Source: Variovorax ginsengisoli | GTDB lineage: Bacteria > Pseudomonadota > Gammaproteobacteria > Burkholderiales > Burkholderiaceae_C | Direction: 5' to 3' | Length of the DNA: 64,000 nucleotides | Assembly: GCF_030486595.1 (NCBI RefSeq) | Contig: NZ_JAUJZH010000007.1 | Coordinates: forward strand, 186,001 to 250,000 | In this document: in pieces, positions 7,485 through 16,247 of the stretch | Position numbering within the stretch: the stretch's first letter is position 1 | Layout: the number at the start of each line of letters is the position of its first letter | Program-made: the position numbers and the translations under genes | Notes under the pieces: generated by a model | Told to the model about the DNA's origin: nothing | The model's database searches: none | Seen by the model: the letters and a program-made list of their open reading frames with translations, nothing else

Positions 7485-8753
7485 ATGACCAGCTTCAAGA
7501 CGTTTCTGAAAACAGGCCACGGCCCGACGCTGTTCGCGGCCTTTCTCTATTTCTCTTTCTCGTGCTGCATCTGGGTGCTGAACGGCGCCATGGCGCCCTT
7601 CATCGGCGAGACCTTCGATCTCTCGCCGGCGCAGAAGGGGCTGATGCTGTCGGTGCCGATCATCGCCGGCGCGCTGATGCGCTTTCCGCTCGGCATCCTG
7701 TCGCAGTACATCGGCCGCAAGAACGCGACGCTGGTCGAGATGGGCCTGATCGCGGTGGCGATGCTGTTCGGCTTCTTCTTCGTGAAGAGCTTCAACGACC
7801 TGCTCGCGATGGGCGTGCTGCTGGGCATCGCGGGCGCCAGCTTCGGCGTCGCGCTGTCGCTGGGCTCGGGCTGGTTCCCGCCCCAACACAAGGGCCTCGC
7901 GATGGGCCTGGTCGGCGCCGGCAATGTCGGCACCGCGGTGTCGGTGCTGGTGGCGCCGCCGCTGGCGCAATGGCTGGGCTGGCAGGCGGTGTACGGCGTC
8001 GCCGCCGGCGCGATCCTGCTGCCGATGGTCGTGATGGTCGTGTTCGCCAAGGAGCCGCCGGACATCGACAGCCATGCCAGTTTCCGCGAGCACATCGCCT
8101 GCCTGTTCGAGAAGGACGGCTGGGTCTTCAGCCTGATCTACGGCGTGACCTTCGGCGGTTTCATCGGCCTGACGACCTTCCTGCCGTCCTACTACTACGA
8201 CCAGTTCGGCGTCAGCAAGGTGCAGGCGGGGCAGCTCACCATGCTGGCCGCCTTCATGGGTGCCGCAGTGCGCGTCGTCGGCGGCTGGATCTCCGACCGC
8301 TGGGGCGGTGTCAACACGCTGACCCTGGTGCTGACGGTGGTGGCCGGCGGCCTGGTGCTGGTGGGCATCTCGTCGTCCTCGCTGGTGCTCACCACGCTGC
8401 TGCTGATCGTCTGCTTCGCGGCGCTGGGCGCGGGCAACGGCGCCCTGTTCCAGCTGGTGCCGCTGCGCTGGCCGGCCAGCACTGCGGTGGCCGGCTCGAT
8501 GATCGGCGAGATCGGCGCCCTCGGCGGCGGCCTGGTGCCCAATGCGATGGGCCTGTCCAAGCAATACCTCGGCAGCTACACCTGGGGCTTCGTCTTCTTC
8601 GCACTGCTTTCGCTGGTGATGCTCGGCGTGATGCGCGTGATGCAGATCCGCTGGACCCGCACCTGGGCCGAGAAAGGCGGTCGTGCGCGGGTCGCGGCCA
8701 CTCCCTCGGCGGTCAAGTACGCCGCCCCGCGCAAGACGGCGCGCCAGCGCTGA
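7485..8753 (+). CDS. narK: MFS nitrate/nitrite transporter (NarK/NasA type)
   Basis: A 422-residue major-facilitator permease of the nitrate/nitrite porter family, with roughly 12 hydrophobic segments. It carries the glycine-rich nitrate signature (GLVGAGNVGTAVSVLVAPP) after GSGWFPPQHKGLAMG, and a second glycine-rich stretch (GEIGALGGGLVPNAMG) in the C-terminal half. Given the assimilatory genes around it, it probably imports nitrate, as NasA-type porters do. It has its own RpoN promoter and hairpin leader, and ends 17 bases before the convergent kinase-phosphatase gene. Together with nrtABC it gives the cell two nitrate uptake routes. Confidence 0.93.
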   Translation: MTSFKTFLKTGHGPTLFAAFLYFSFSCCIWVLNGAMAPFIGETFDLSPAQKGLMLSVPIIAGALMRFPLGILSQYIGRKNATLVEMGLIAVAMLFGFFFVKSFNDLLAMGVLLGIAGASFGVALSLGSGWFPPQHKGLAMGLVGAGNVGTAVSVLVAPPLAQWLGWQAVYGVAAGAILLPMVVMVVFAKEPPDIDSHASFREHIACLFEKDGWVFSLIYGVTFGGFIGLTTFLPSYYYDQFGVSKVQAGQLTMLAAFMGAAVRVVGGWISDRWGGVNTLTLVLTVVAGGLVLVGISSSSLVLTTLLLIVCFAALGAGNGALFQLVPLRWPASTAVAGSMIGEIGALGGGLVPNAMGLSKQYLGSYTWGFVFFALLSLVMLGVMRVMQIRWTRTWAEKGGRARVAATPSAVKYAAPRKTARQR

Positions 8754-8770
8754 AGAGGCCACCCATCATG

Positions 8771-10480
8771 TCAGCGCGGCAAGAAGAGCAGCCACAGCAC
8801 GAGCAGTGCGTTGAGCAGCAGCGACACCGCCAGCGCGATCTTGACCAGCGCGGCCGGATCGCGGCGGATCAGCGGGGTGTGGCCGGGCGGACCGACGGGA
8901 CGCGACGCCCCGCGCTCCAGCGCCAGCACCAGCTCCTCGGCGGTCTCGAAGCGCTGGCGCGGATCGCGCGCCACCGCCTTGCACACCAGGTGGTCGAGCC
9001 AGACGGGAACGTCGGGCCGGATGCGCGAGAGCGCGGCCGGGTCGCGCCGGTAGCGCGCCAGCTGGTAGGGCTCGATCTCGCCATAGGGAAGGCGTCCCGC
9101 CAGCCACTGGTAGAGCGTGACGCCGAGCGCGAACAGGTCGCTGCCGGCATCGGCGTCGGCACCCTGCCACTGCTCGGGGTTGATGTAGCTCGGCGTGCCG
9201 GCGTGCAGCTCGCGCTGGGCCTCGCCCTCGCGCCCGGACAGCGCGACGCCCAGGTCGAGGATGCGCCAGCGGCCGTCCTCGCCCAGGTGCAAGTTGGCGG
9301 GCTTGATGTCGCGGTGCACCACCCCCTGACGGTGCAGCCGGCCCAGCGCCTTGGCGATCGCGATGGCCGCGCCGATCACCTCGGCCGTGGCGCCCCGCGG
9401 GCCGGTCTTCTGCAGCTGTTCGAGCGTGCGGCCGCCATGCCAGTCGAACACGACGTAGAGCGCGCTGGCGTCCTCGGCGCGTTCATGCACGCGGACGAAG
9501 CCGCTGTCCGCGCGGGCGCTGACGCGCAGGCCCAGCCAGGCCTCGTGCGCCAGCATGGCGCGCTCCTCGGGATCGCCGGCGCGCGAGGGATGCAGCGTCT
9601 TGATCGCAACCAGTTCCCGCGTGACCGGATGGCGCGCCTGGTAGAGCAGGTGCACGCCCGTGTCGGCCACCCGCGCCGTGATGGCGTAGCCGTCGAGCAT
9701 GTCGCCGACCTTCAGCGCCGGCGGCGGCGCCAGCCGACGGACGTCGCCGAGCTCGTCGTCGAGCTGGCGCGCGTCGAGGCCGGTCACGCGGATCACCAGC
9801 GCGGTGGCGTTGTCGCGCGAACCGGCCGCGAGCGCCGCCCGCACCAGCGCCTCGCTGCCCTGCAGCGCCGTGCCCTGCAGCGCGAAGCGCGCCAGCTGCT
9901 GCGCCTTGAGTGCGCCATGCACGCCATCGGAGGTCAGTACGAAGCAATCGCCGACACGGACCTCGCCCTGCGCGTAGTCGACCCGCACCTGGTCGTCGAG
10001 GCCGATCGCCCGGGTCAGGCGGCTGCGCAGGTCCGGATGCTCGAAGGCGTGGTCCTGGGTCAGCGGAAGGGCCGGCTCGCCGGCGTCGCGCACCTGCCAG
10101 GCGCGGGTGTCGCCCACGTGCGCCAGCGTGTAGCTCTGGCCGTGCAATACCAGCGCGGTCAAGGTGGTGAGCGCGGTGCCGCCGCCCTGCCGGCGCCGGT
10201 TGTGGTCGGCCAGCCAGGCGTTCTGGGCGCCGATCAGCCGGTCCAGGGCCGCGGTCGGCTCCCAGGTGTCGGGCGTCGCAAAGTAGTCGGCCAGCAGACC
10301 CATCACGGTGGTCTGTGCCGCCTCCAGGCCATGGCCGCCGGTGGACACGCCGTCGGCGATGGCGGCGATCAGCCCGCGCGCCTCCTCGCCCGGCGGCGCG
10401 TGCACGGTGCCGGCGAAGTCCTCGTTGACGTCGCGCGGCCCGCGCTGGCTGCTGTAGCCGATGTCCACTTCAAAGCTCAT
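8771..10480 (-). CDS. PP2C phosphatase-serine/threonine kinase fusion with C-terminal membrane anchor
   Basis: This 569-residue protein joins two opposing activities. Residues of about 1-235 are a PP2C-type phosphatase (DVNEDF at 18, ADGVSTGGHG from 42, HVGDTRAW from 121, SDGVHGA from 184, RDNATALV). Residues of about 262-525 are a Hanks-type kinase with catalytic K294 in VAIK, HRDIKPAN at 389-396, DLG in place of DFG at 409-411, and GTPSYINPEQW. The glycine-rich loop is poorly conserved. One hydrophobic helix (about 544-567) ends the protein, so both domains should face the cytoplasm. The gene is antisense between narK and nirB. Its substrate is unknown; control of nitrate uptake or reduction is inferred from position only. 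The ATG at 10480 begins the PP2C fold. Confidence 0.9.
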   Translation of the reverse strand: MSFEVDIGYSSQRGPRDVNEDFAGTVHAPPGEEARGLIAAIADGVSTGGHGLEAAQTTVMGLLADYFATPDTWEPTAALDRLIGAQNAWLADHNRRRQGGGTALTTLTALVLHGQSYTLAHVGDTRAWQVRDAGEPALPLTQDHAFEHPDLRSRLTRAIGLDDQVRVDYAQGEVRVGDCFVLTSDGVHGALKAQQLARFALQGTALQGSEALVRAALAAGSRDNATALVIRVTGLDARQLDDELGDVRRLAPPPALKVGDMLDGYAITARVADTGVHLLYQARHPVTRELVAIKTLHPSRAGDPEERAMLAHEAWLGLRVSARADSGFVRVHERAEDASALYVVFDWHGGRTLEQLQKTGPRGATAEVIGAAIAIAKALGRLHRQGVVHRDIKPANLHLGEDGRWRILDLGVALSGREGEAQRELHAGTPSYINPEQWQGADADAGSDLFALGVTLYQWLAGRLPYGEIEPYQLARYRRDPAALSRIRPDVPVWLDHLVCKAVARDPRQRFETAEELVLALERGASRPVGPPGHTPLIRRDPAALVKIALAVSLLLNALLVLWLLFLPR

Positions 10481-10546
10481 GGCGCAATTCTCCACGCGCG
10501 CCGCGGGCGGCTCGCTTGATTCGAATCCACGAAAGAGGTCCACCCC

Positions 10547-13003
10547 ATGAAGAAGATGAAACTCGTGATGGTCGGCAACGGCATGGCCGGCGTGCGCACG
10601 CTCGAGGAACTGCTCAAGATCGAGCCCGAGCTCTATGACATCACCGTGTTCGGCGCCGAGCCGCACCCCAACTACAACCGCATCCTGCTGTCGCCGGTGC
10701 TGGCCGGCGAGCAGACCGTGGACGAGATCGTCCTCAACAGCTGGGAGTGGTACGCCGACAACCACATCACGCTGCATGCCGGCAAGAAGGTGGTCGAGAT
10801 CGATCGGGTCAGGCGCATCGTGCGCGCCGACGACGGCACCGAGGCCGACTACGACCGGCTGCTGCTGTGCACCGGCTCCAACCCCTTCATGCTGCCGGTG
10901 CCCGGCAAGGACCTGAAAGGCGTGATCGCCTACCGCGACATCGCCGACACCGACTACATGATCGAGGCCGCCCGCACGCACAAGAACGCGGTCGTGATCG
11001 GCGGCGGCCTGCTGGGGCTGGAGGCGGCCAACGGCCTGATGCTGCGCGGCATGACAGTGACCGTGGTGCACGTGATGCCCTGGCTGATGGAGCGCCAGCT
11101 CGACGACGTCGCGGGCAAGCTGCTGCAGAAGTCGCTGGAAGACCGGGGACTGAAGTTCATGATGGGCGCGCAGACGCAGGAGCTGGTCGGCGGACCCGAC
11201 GGCCGGGTCACCGCGATCCGCTTCAAGGACGGCACCGAGGTGGCGGCCGACCTGGTCGTGATGGCGGTCGGCATCCGGCCCAACACCGAGCTGGCGGAGA
11301 AGGCCCGGCTGCACGTCAACCGCGGCATCGTGGTGACCGACACCCTGCAGACCGTCACCGACGCCCGCATCTACTCGGTCGGCGAATGCGCGGCGCATCG
11401 GGGCATCGCCTACGGCCTGGTGGCGCCGCTTTTCGAGCAGGCCAAGGTGGCGGCCAACCACCTGGCGCAGTTCGGCATCGGCCGCTACCTGGGCTCGCTG
11501 ACCTCGACCAAGCTCAAGGTCACCGGCATCGACCTGTTCTCGGCCGGCGAATTCATGGGTGGTGAAGGCACGGAAGAGATCGTGATGAGCGACCCCTTCG
11601 GCGGCGTCTACAAGAAGCTGGTGATCAAGGACGACAAGCTGGTCGGCGCCTGCCTCTACGGCGACACGGTCGACGGCAGCTGGTACTTCAAGCTCTTGCG
11701 AGACGGCCGCAGCGTGCACGACATCCGCGACAAGCTGATGTTCGGCGAATCGAACATCGGCGACACCGGCCACGAGGGCCACAGCAAGGCGGCCTCGATG
11801 CCCGACGATGCCGAAGTCTGCGGCTGCAATGGCGTCAACAAGGGAACGATCTGCAAGGCGATCAAGGACCGCGGCTTGTTCACGCTGGAAGAGGTCAAGA
11901 AGCACACCAAGGCCAGCGCCTCGTGCGGCTCGTGCACCGGGCTGGTCGAGCAGATCCTGATGTTCACGGCCGGCGGCGACTACTCCGCCACGCCGAAGAA
12001 GAAGGCGGTCTGCGCCTGCACCGACGTCAGCCACCAAGACGTGCGCGAAGCGATCCGCAAGCAACACTACCTGACGCACGACGAGGTCTACCGCAACCTC
12101 GGCTGGCGCACGCCCAACGGCTGCGCCAGCTGCCGCCCGGCCGTCAACTACTACCTGATCTCGACCTGGCCCAAGGAGGCGAAGGACGATCCGCAGAGCC
12201 GCTTCATCAACGAGCGCAGCCACGCCAACATCCAGAAGGACGGCACCTACTCAGTGATCCCGCGCATGTGGGGCGGCCACACCACGCCCGACGAGCTGCG
12301 CCGCATCGCGGATGCCGCCGACAAATACAAGATCCCGACGGTCAAGGTCACGGGCGGGCAGCGCATCGACCTGCTGGGCGTGAAGAAGGAAGACCTGGAG
12401 AACGTCTGGAAGGACATCGGCATGCCCTCGGGCTTTGCCTACGCCAAGTCACTGCGCACGGTGAAGACCTGCGTCGGCAGCGAGTGGTGCCGCTTCGGCA
12501 CCCAGGACTCGACCCAGCTGGGCAAGGACCTGGAACGCGCGCTGTGGGCGATGTACTCGCCGCACAAGGTCAAGCTGGCGGTGTCGGGCTGCCCGCGCAA
12601 CTGCGCCGAATCGGGCATCAAGGACGTCGGCGTGATCGGCGTCGACTCGGGCTGGGAGATCTATGTCGGCGGCAACGGCGGCATCAAGACCGAGGTGGCG
12701 CACTTCCTGGTCAAGGTGAAGAGCGCCGAGGAAGTGATGGCCTACGCCGGCGCCTTCCTGCAGCTGTACCGCGAGGAAGGCTGGTACCTGGAGCGCACCG
12801 TGCACTACATCGGACGGGTCGGCCTCGACCACGTGAAGAAGCGGATCCTCGAAGACGCCGAGGGCCGCAAGGCGCTCTGGGAACGGCTGCAGTTCGCGCT
12901 CGACGGCGAACCCGATCCGTGGTTCGAGTCGAGCCAGGCGTCGGTCGATGTCCGGCAGTTCACGCCGGTGGCGGTGGTCGGCGCGCTGCCGCAGACCGTT
13001 TGA
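10547..13003 (+). CDS. nirB: assimilatory nitrite reductase (NADH), large subunit NirB
   Basis: NirB reduces nitrite to ammonium with NADH in the cytoplasm, using FAD, Fe-S clusters and siroheme. The 818-residue chain has an N-terminal FAD/NAD oxidoreductase (GNGMAGVRTLEEL; GGGLLGLEAANGL). Two BFD-type Fe-S modules follow (CGCNGV near residue 424, with CGSC; CACTDV near 487, with CASC). The siroheme/4Fe-4S part carries CVGSEWC near 641 and CPRNC near 682. Length is close to E. coli NirB. A GAAAGAGG ribosome site precedes ATG 10547. The gene heads an operon nirB-nirD-nasA-ybiB-cobA. No sigma-54 element is visible in the 66 bases between it and the divergent kinase gene. Confidence 0.97.
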   Translation: MKKMKLVMVGNGMAGVRTLEELLKIEPELYDITVFGAEPHPNYNRILLSPVLAGEQTVDEIVLNSWEWYADNHITLHAGKKVVEIDRVRRIVRADDGTEADYDRLLLCTGSNPFMLPVPGKDLKGVIAYRDIADTDYMIEAARTHKNAVVIGGGLLGLEAANGLMLRGMTVTVVHVMPWLMERQLDDVAGKLLQKSLEDRGLKFMMGAQTQELVGGPDGRVTAIRFKDGTEVAADLVVMAVGIRPNTELAEKARLHVNRGIVVTDTLQTVTDARIYSVGECAAHRGIAYGLVAPLFEQAKVAANHLAQFGIGRYLGSLTSTKLKVTGIDLFSAGEFMGGEGTEEIVMSDPFGGVYKKLVIKDDKLVGACLYGDTVDGSWYFKLLRDGRSVHDIRDKLMFGESNIGDTGHEGHSKAASMPDDAEVCGCNGVNKGTICKAIKDRGLFTLEEVKKHTKASASCGSCTGLVEQILMFTAGGDYSATPKKKAVCACTDVSHQDVREAIRKQHYLTHDEVYRNLGWRTPNGCASCRPAVNYYLISTWPKEAKDDPQSRFINERSHANIQKDGTYSVIPRMWGGHTTPDELRRIADAADKYKIPTVKVTGGQRIDLLGVKKEDLENVWKDIGMPSGFAYAKSLRTVKTCVGSEWCRFGTQDSTQLGKDLERALWAMYSPHKVKLAVSGCPRNCAESGIKDVGVIGVDSGWEIYVGGNGGIKTEVAHFLVKVKSAEEVMAYAGAFLQLYREEGWYLERTVHYIGRVGLDHVKKRILEDAEGRKALWERLQFALDGEPDPWFESSQASVDVRQFTPVAVVGALPQTV

Positions 13004-13017
13004 CAAGGAGCACGGTC

Positions 13018-13398
13018 ATGAGCCAATGGACAGCCATCTGCCGCGTCGACGACATCCCGGTGCTGGGCGCACGGCGCGTGGCGCGGCCCGCGGGCATCGA
13101 CGTCGCGGTGTTCCGCAATGCCGAGAACCAGGTCTTCGCCCTGCTCGACCGCTGCCCCCACAAGGGCGGCCCGCTGAGCCAGGGCATCGTCTTCGGCACC
13201 AGCGTGGCCTGCCCGCTGCACAACTGGGCGATCGGGCTCGACGACGGCTGCGCGAAGTCGCCCGACGAAGGCTGCACGCCGCGCTTCGCGGTCAAGGTGG
13301 CGGACGGCGTGGTGCACCTGGACAGCGCGGAACTGGCCGGCCATGCCACCGGGCTCGAACGCCCGGTCGCCGGCCCGAAGCGCCCGGTCGCAGCTTGA
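13018..13398 (+). CDS. nirD: nitrite reductase small subunit NirD, Rieske-type
   Basis: A 126-residue partner of NirB, 14 bases downstream with AAGGAG before its ATG. It keeps apparent Rieske [2Fe-2S] ligands: CPH at about residues 45-47 and CPLH at about 66-69. E. coli NirD is known to have lost these ligands while keeping the fold, so this protein resembles the cluster-containing NasE-type small subunits. The C-terminus ends in a short Pro/Ala tail. It lies between nirB and the nitrate reductase gene, which starts 8 bases later, and should assemble with NirB in the cytoplasm. Confidence 0.93.
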   Translation: MSQWTAICRVDDIPVLGARRVARPAGIDVAVFRNAENQVFALLDRCPHKGGPLSQGIVFGTSVACPLHNWAIGLDDGCAKSPDEGCTPRFAVKVADGVVHLDSAELAGHATGLERPVAGPKRPVAA

Positions 13399-13406
13399 GA
13401 AACGCC

Positions 13407-16223
13407 ATGAACCAGACACGCTCCACCTGCCCGTACTGTGGCGTCGGTTGCGGCGTGATCATCGAATCCGATGGCGCGCAGATCACCGGCGTGCGCGGCG
13501 ACCCCGAGCATCCCGCCAACTTCGGCCGCCTGTGCACCAAGGGCTCGACCCTGCACCTCACGGCCAGCGCCGCGGTCACGATGCAGACGCGCCTGCTGCG
13601 GCCCATGCAGCGCGCCACGCGAGGCTCGGCGCCCGAGCCGATCGGCTGGGACGGCGCGCTCGACCTCGCGGTCCGGAAGTTCGCCCAGGTGATCCGCGAC
13701 CACGGCCCGGATGCCGTGGGCTTCTATGTCTCGGGCCAGTTGCTGACCGAGGACTACTACGTCTTCAACAAACTCGCCAAGGGCCTGATCGGCACCAACA
13801 ACATCGACACCAACTCGCGCCTGTGCATGAGCAGCGCGGTGGCCGGCTACAAGCAGACGCTCGGCGCCGACGCGCCGCCGGCCTGCTATGACGACCTCAA
13901 GTCCGCCGACTGCCTGTTCATCGTCGGCAGCAACGCGGCCTGGGCGCATCCGATCCTGTTTCGCCGCATCGAGGACGCCAAGGCCGCCAACCCGGCGCTG
14001 AAGATCATCGTGGCCGATCCGCGCCGCACCGACACGGCGGAGATCGCCGACCTGTTCCTGCCGATCCAGCCCGGCACCGACGTGATGCTGTTCAACGGCA
14101 TGCTGCACCTGATGCTCTGGGAAGGCTGGACCGATGCCCGCTACATCGCCGCGCACACCACGGGCTTCGATGCGCTCAAGGCCACCGTGCGCGACTGCAC
14201 GCCCGACCGCGTGGCGCAGATCTGCGGCATCGCCAAGGACGACCTGCTGCAGGCCGCGCGGCTGTTCGCGACCTCGGCAGCGACCTTGAGCCTCTACTGC
14301 CAGGGCCTCAACCAGTCGTCCTCGGGCACCGCCAAGAACGCGGCGCTCATCAACCTGCACCTGGCCACCGCGCAGATCGGCAAGCCCGGGGCCGGTCCGT
14401 TCTCGCTGACCGGGCAGCCGAACGCGATGGGCGGCCGCGAGGTCGGTGGCCTGGCCAACCTGCTGTCGGCCCACCGCGATCTCGCCAACCCCGCGCACCG
14501 GGCCGAAGTCGCAGCCCTGTGGGGCGTGCCGGAGGTGCCGGCGAAGGCCGGCAAGACCGCGGTCGAGATGTTCCAGGCGGCGGCCGACGGCGAGATCCGG
14601 GCCCTCTGGATCGCTTGCACCAACCCGGCGCAGTCGATGCCCGACCAGTCGACGGTGCGCCGTGCGCTCCAGCGCTGCGAGTTCGTGGTGGTGCAGGAGG
14701 CCTTCTCGACCACCGCGACCTGCGACTACGCCGACCTCCTGCTGCCGGCCACCACCTGGGGCGAGAAGGAAGGCACGGTCACCAACAGCGAGCGCCGGAT
14801 CTCGCGCGTGCGCCCGGCGGTGGCGGCGCCGGGGCAGGCGCGCAGCGACTGGGCGATCGGCGTGGACTTCGCGCGCCGGCTCGAAGCGCGCCTCGCGCGC
14901 GGCCACCTGCCGGCCACCCTCTTTCCCTACGCCAACGCCGAATCGGTCTGGAACGAGCACCGCGAGAGCACCCGCGGACGCGACCTCGACATTACCGGCA
15001 TGAGCTACGCGATGCTCGAGGCAGCGCCGCAGCAATGGCCGCTGCGCGAGGGCGAAGCGTCCGGCCGTGCACGGCTCTACGAAGATGGCGTGTTCCCGAC
15101 CCCCGATGGCCGGGCCCGCTTCGTCGACACGCCCTACAAGCCGGTGGCCGAGGCCCGCGAGGCGCGCTATCCGTTCTCGCTCAACACCGGCCGGCTGCGC
15201 GACCAGTGGCACGGCATGAGCCGCACCGGCACGCTGGGCCGGCTGTTCGGCCACGTGGCCGAGCCGAGCGTGCAGATGCACCCGCAGGACATGGCGCGCC
15301 GCCAACTGGCCGAAGGCGACCTCGTGCATGTGACGTCGCGCCGCGGCTCGATCGTGCTGCCGCTCGCCGCCAGCACGGAAGTCGGCCTGTCCCAGGCCTT
15401 CATCGCGATGCACTGGGGCGGCGAGTACCTGAGCGGCAGCTCGAGCACGGGCGAACGGCTGGCTGGCGTCAACGCACTCACCACGCCAAGCTACTGCCCC
15501 GACTCGAAGCAGCCGGAACTCAAGCACGCGGCAGTCAAGATCCTCAAGGCCGAGCTGCCCTGGTCGCTGCTCGCTGCCGCCTGGCTGCCCCAGGATGCGG
15601 CGCTGGACACCGCCGGCGCGCTGCGCGCGCTGATGCAGAGCTTTCCCTTCGCCAGCTGCGTTCCCTTCGGCACCGGCGGCGCGCTCGAAGGCGGCGCGCC
15701 CGAGCGCACCGGCATCCTCTTCCGTGCCGCCGGCTACGAGGCTCCGCCCGACGCCGTGCTGGCGCAGATCGAGGACCTGCTGGCGCTGGGCGGCGCCGAC
15801 ACGCTGCGCTACGCCGATGCCCGGCGCGGCCAGCGGCGCGCCGTGCGGCTGGCACGCGACGGCGCCGACGCCCGGCTCGAAGGCTTCCTGCTCGGCGGCG
15901 ACACCCGCGCCGAAGCCTGGATCAAGGCCCTGCTGCAGGACCGCCTGCCGGCCCAGGCCTACGGCCGCCAGCTGCTGCGCCCCGGCGCCACGGCACCGGC
16001 CGGCGTGGCCGCGCGCGGCAAGGTCGTGTGCAGCTGCTTCGGCGTCACGCAGACCGCTATCGAGGCGCAGCTGGCGAGCGGCCCGGGCGACGAGACCGAA
16101 GGCCTGGCCGCACTGCAGGGCGCGCTCAAGTGCGGCACCAACTGCGGCTCCTGCCTGCCCGAACTCAAGCGCATGGTGCGTGCCGGCGTCGCGGGGCATA
16201 AGCCCACTGCCCAACCGGCATAA
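13407..16223 (+). CDS. nasA: assimilatory nitrate reductase catalytic subunit with C-terminal BFD domain
   Basis: This 938-residue cytoplasmic molybdoenzyme reduces nitrate to nitrite. The N-terminus has the 4Fe-4S ligands C8, C11, C15 and C43 of the NapA/NasA family, followed by the bis-MGD-binding core (NTNSRLCMSSAV; GLNQSSSGTAKNAAL; GQPNAMGGREVGG). The molydopterin-dinucleotide-binding domain follows (NTGRLRDQWHGMSRTG). Residues of about 874-930 are an added BFD-like [2Fe-2S] module (CSCFG, later CGTNCGSC), as in Klebsiella NasA. No separate NasB-type reductase gene is found in the window, so the electron donor is unknown. ATG 13407 begins 8 bases after nirD. Confidence 0.95.
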   Translation: MNQTRSTCPYCGVGCGVIIESDGAQITGVRGDPEHPANFGRLCTKGSTLHLTASAAVTMQTRLLRPMQRATRGSAPEPIGWDGALDLAVRKFAQVIRDHGPDAVGFYVSGQLLTEDYYVFNKLAKGLIGTNNIDTNSRLCMSSAVAGYKQTLGADAPPACYDDLKSADCLFIVGSNAAWAHPILFRRIEDAKAANPALKIIVADPRRTDTAEIADLFLPIQPGTDVMLFNGMLHLMLWEGWTDARYIAAHTTGFDALKATVRDCTPDRVAQICGIAKDDLLQAARLFATSAATLSLYCQGLNQSSSGTAKNAALINLHLATAQIGKPGAGPFSLTGQPNAMGGREVGGLANLLSAHRDLANPAHRAEVAALWGVPEVPAKAGKTAVEMFQAAADGEIRALWIACTNPAQSMPDQSTVRRALQRCEFVVVQEAFSTTATCDYADLLLPATTWGEKEGTVTNSERRISRVRPAVAAPGQARSDWAIGVDFARRLEARLARGHLPATLFPYANAESVWNEHRESTRGRDLDITGMSYAMLEAAPQQWPLREGEASGRARLYEDGVFPTPDGRARFVDTPYKPVAEAREARYPFSLNTGRLRDQWHGMSRTGTLGRLFGHVAEPSVQMHPQDMARRQLAEGDLVHVTSRRGSIVLPLAASTEVGLSQAFIAMHWGGEYLSGSSSTGERLAGVNALTTPSYCPDSKQPELKHAAVKILKAELPWSLLAAAWLPQDAALDTAGALRALMQSFPFASCVPFGTGGALEGGAPERTGILFRAAGYEAPPDAVLAQIEDLLALGGADTLRYADARRGQRRAVRLARDGADARLEGFLLGGDTRAEAWIKALLQDRLPAQAYGRQLLRPGATAPAGVAARGKVVCSCFGVTQTAIEAQLASGPGDETEGLAALQGALKCGTNCGSCLPELKRMVRAGVAGHKPTAQPA

Positions 16224-16247
16224 AGCATGCGGGACAATCCGGCACCC

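Noticed and set aside
10481..10546. Search for a sigma-54 promoter before nirB
   Set aside because: No TGGCAC/TTGC pair with the required spacing was found in the 66 bases between the divergent genes.
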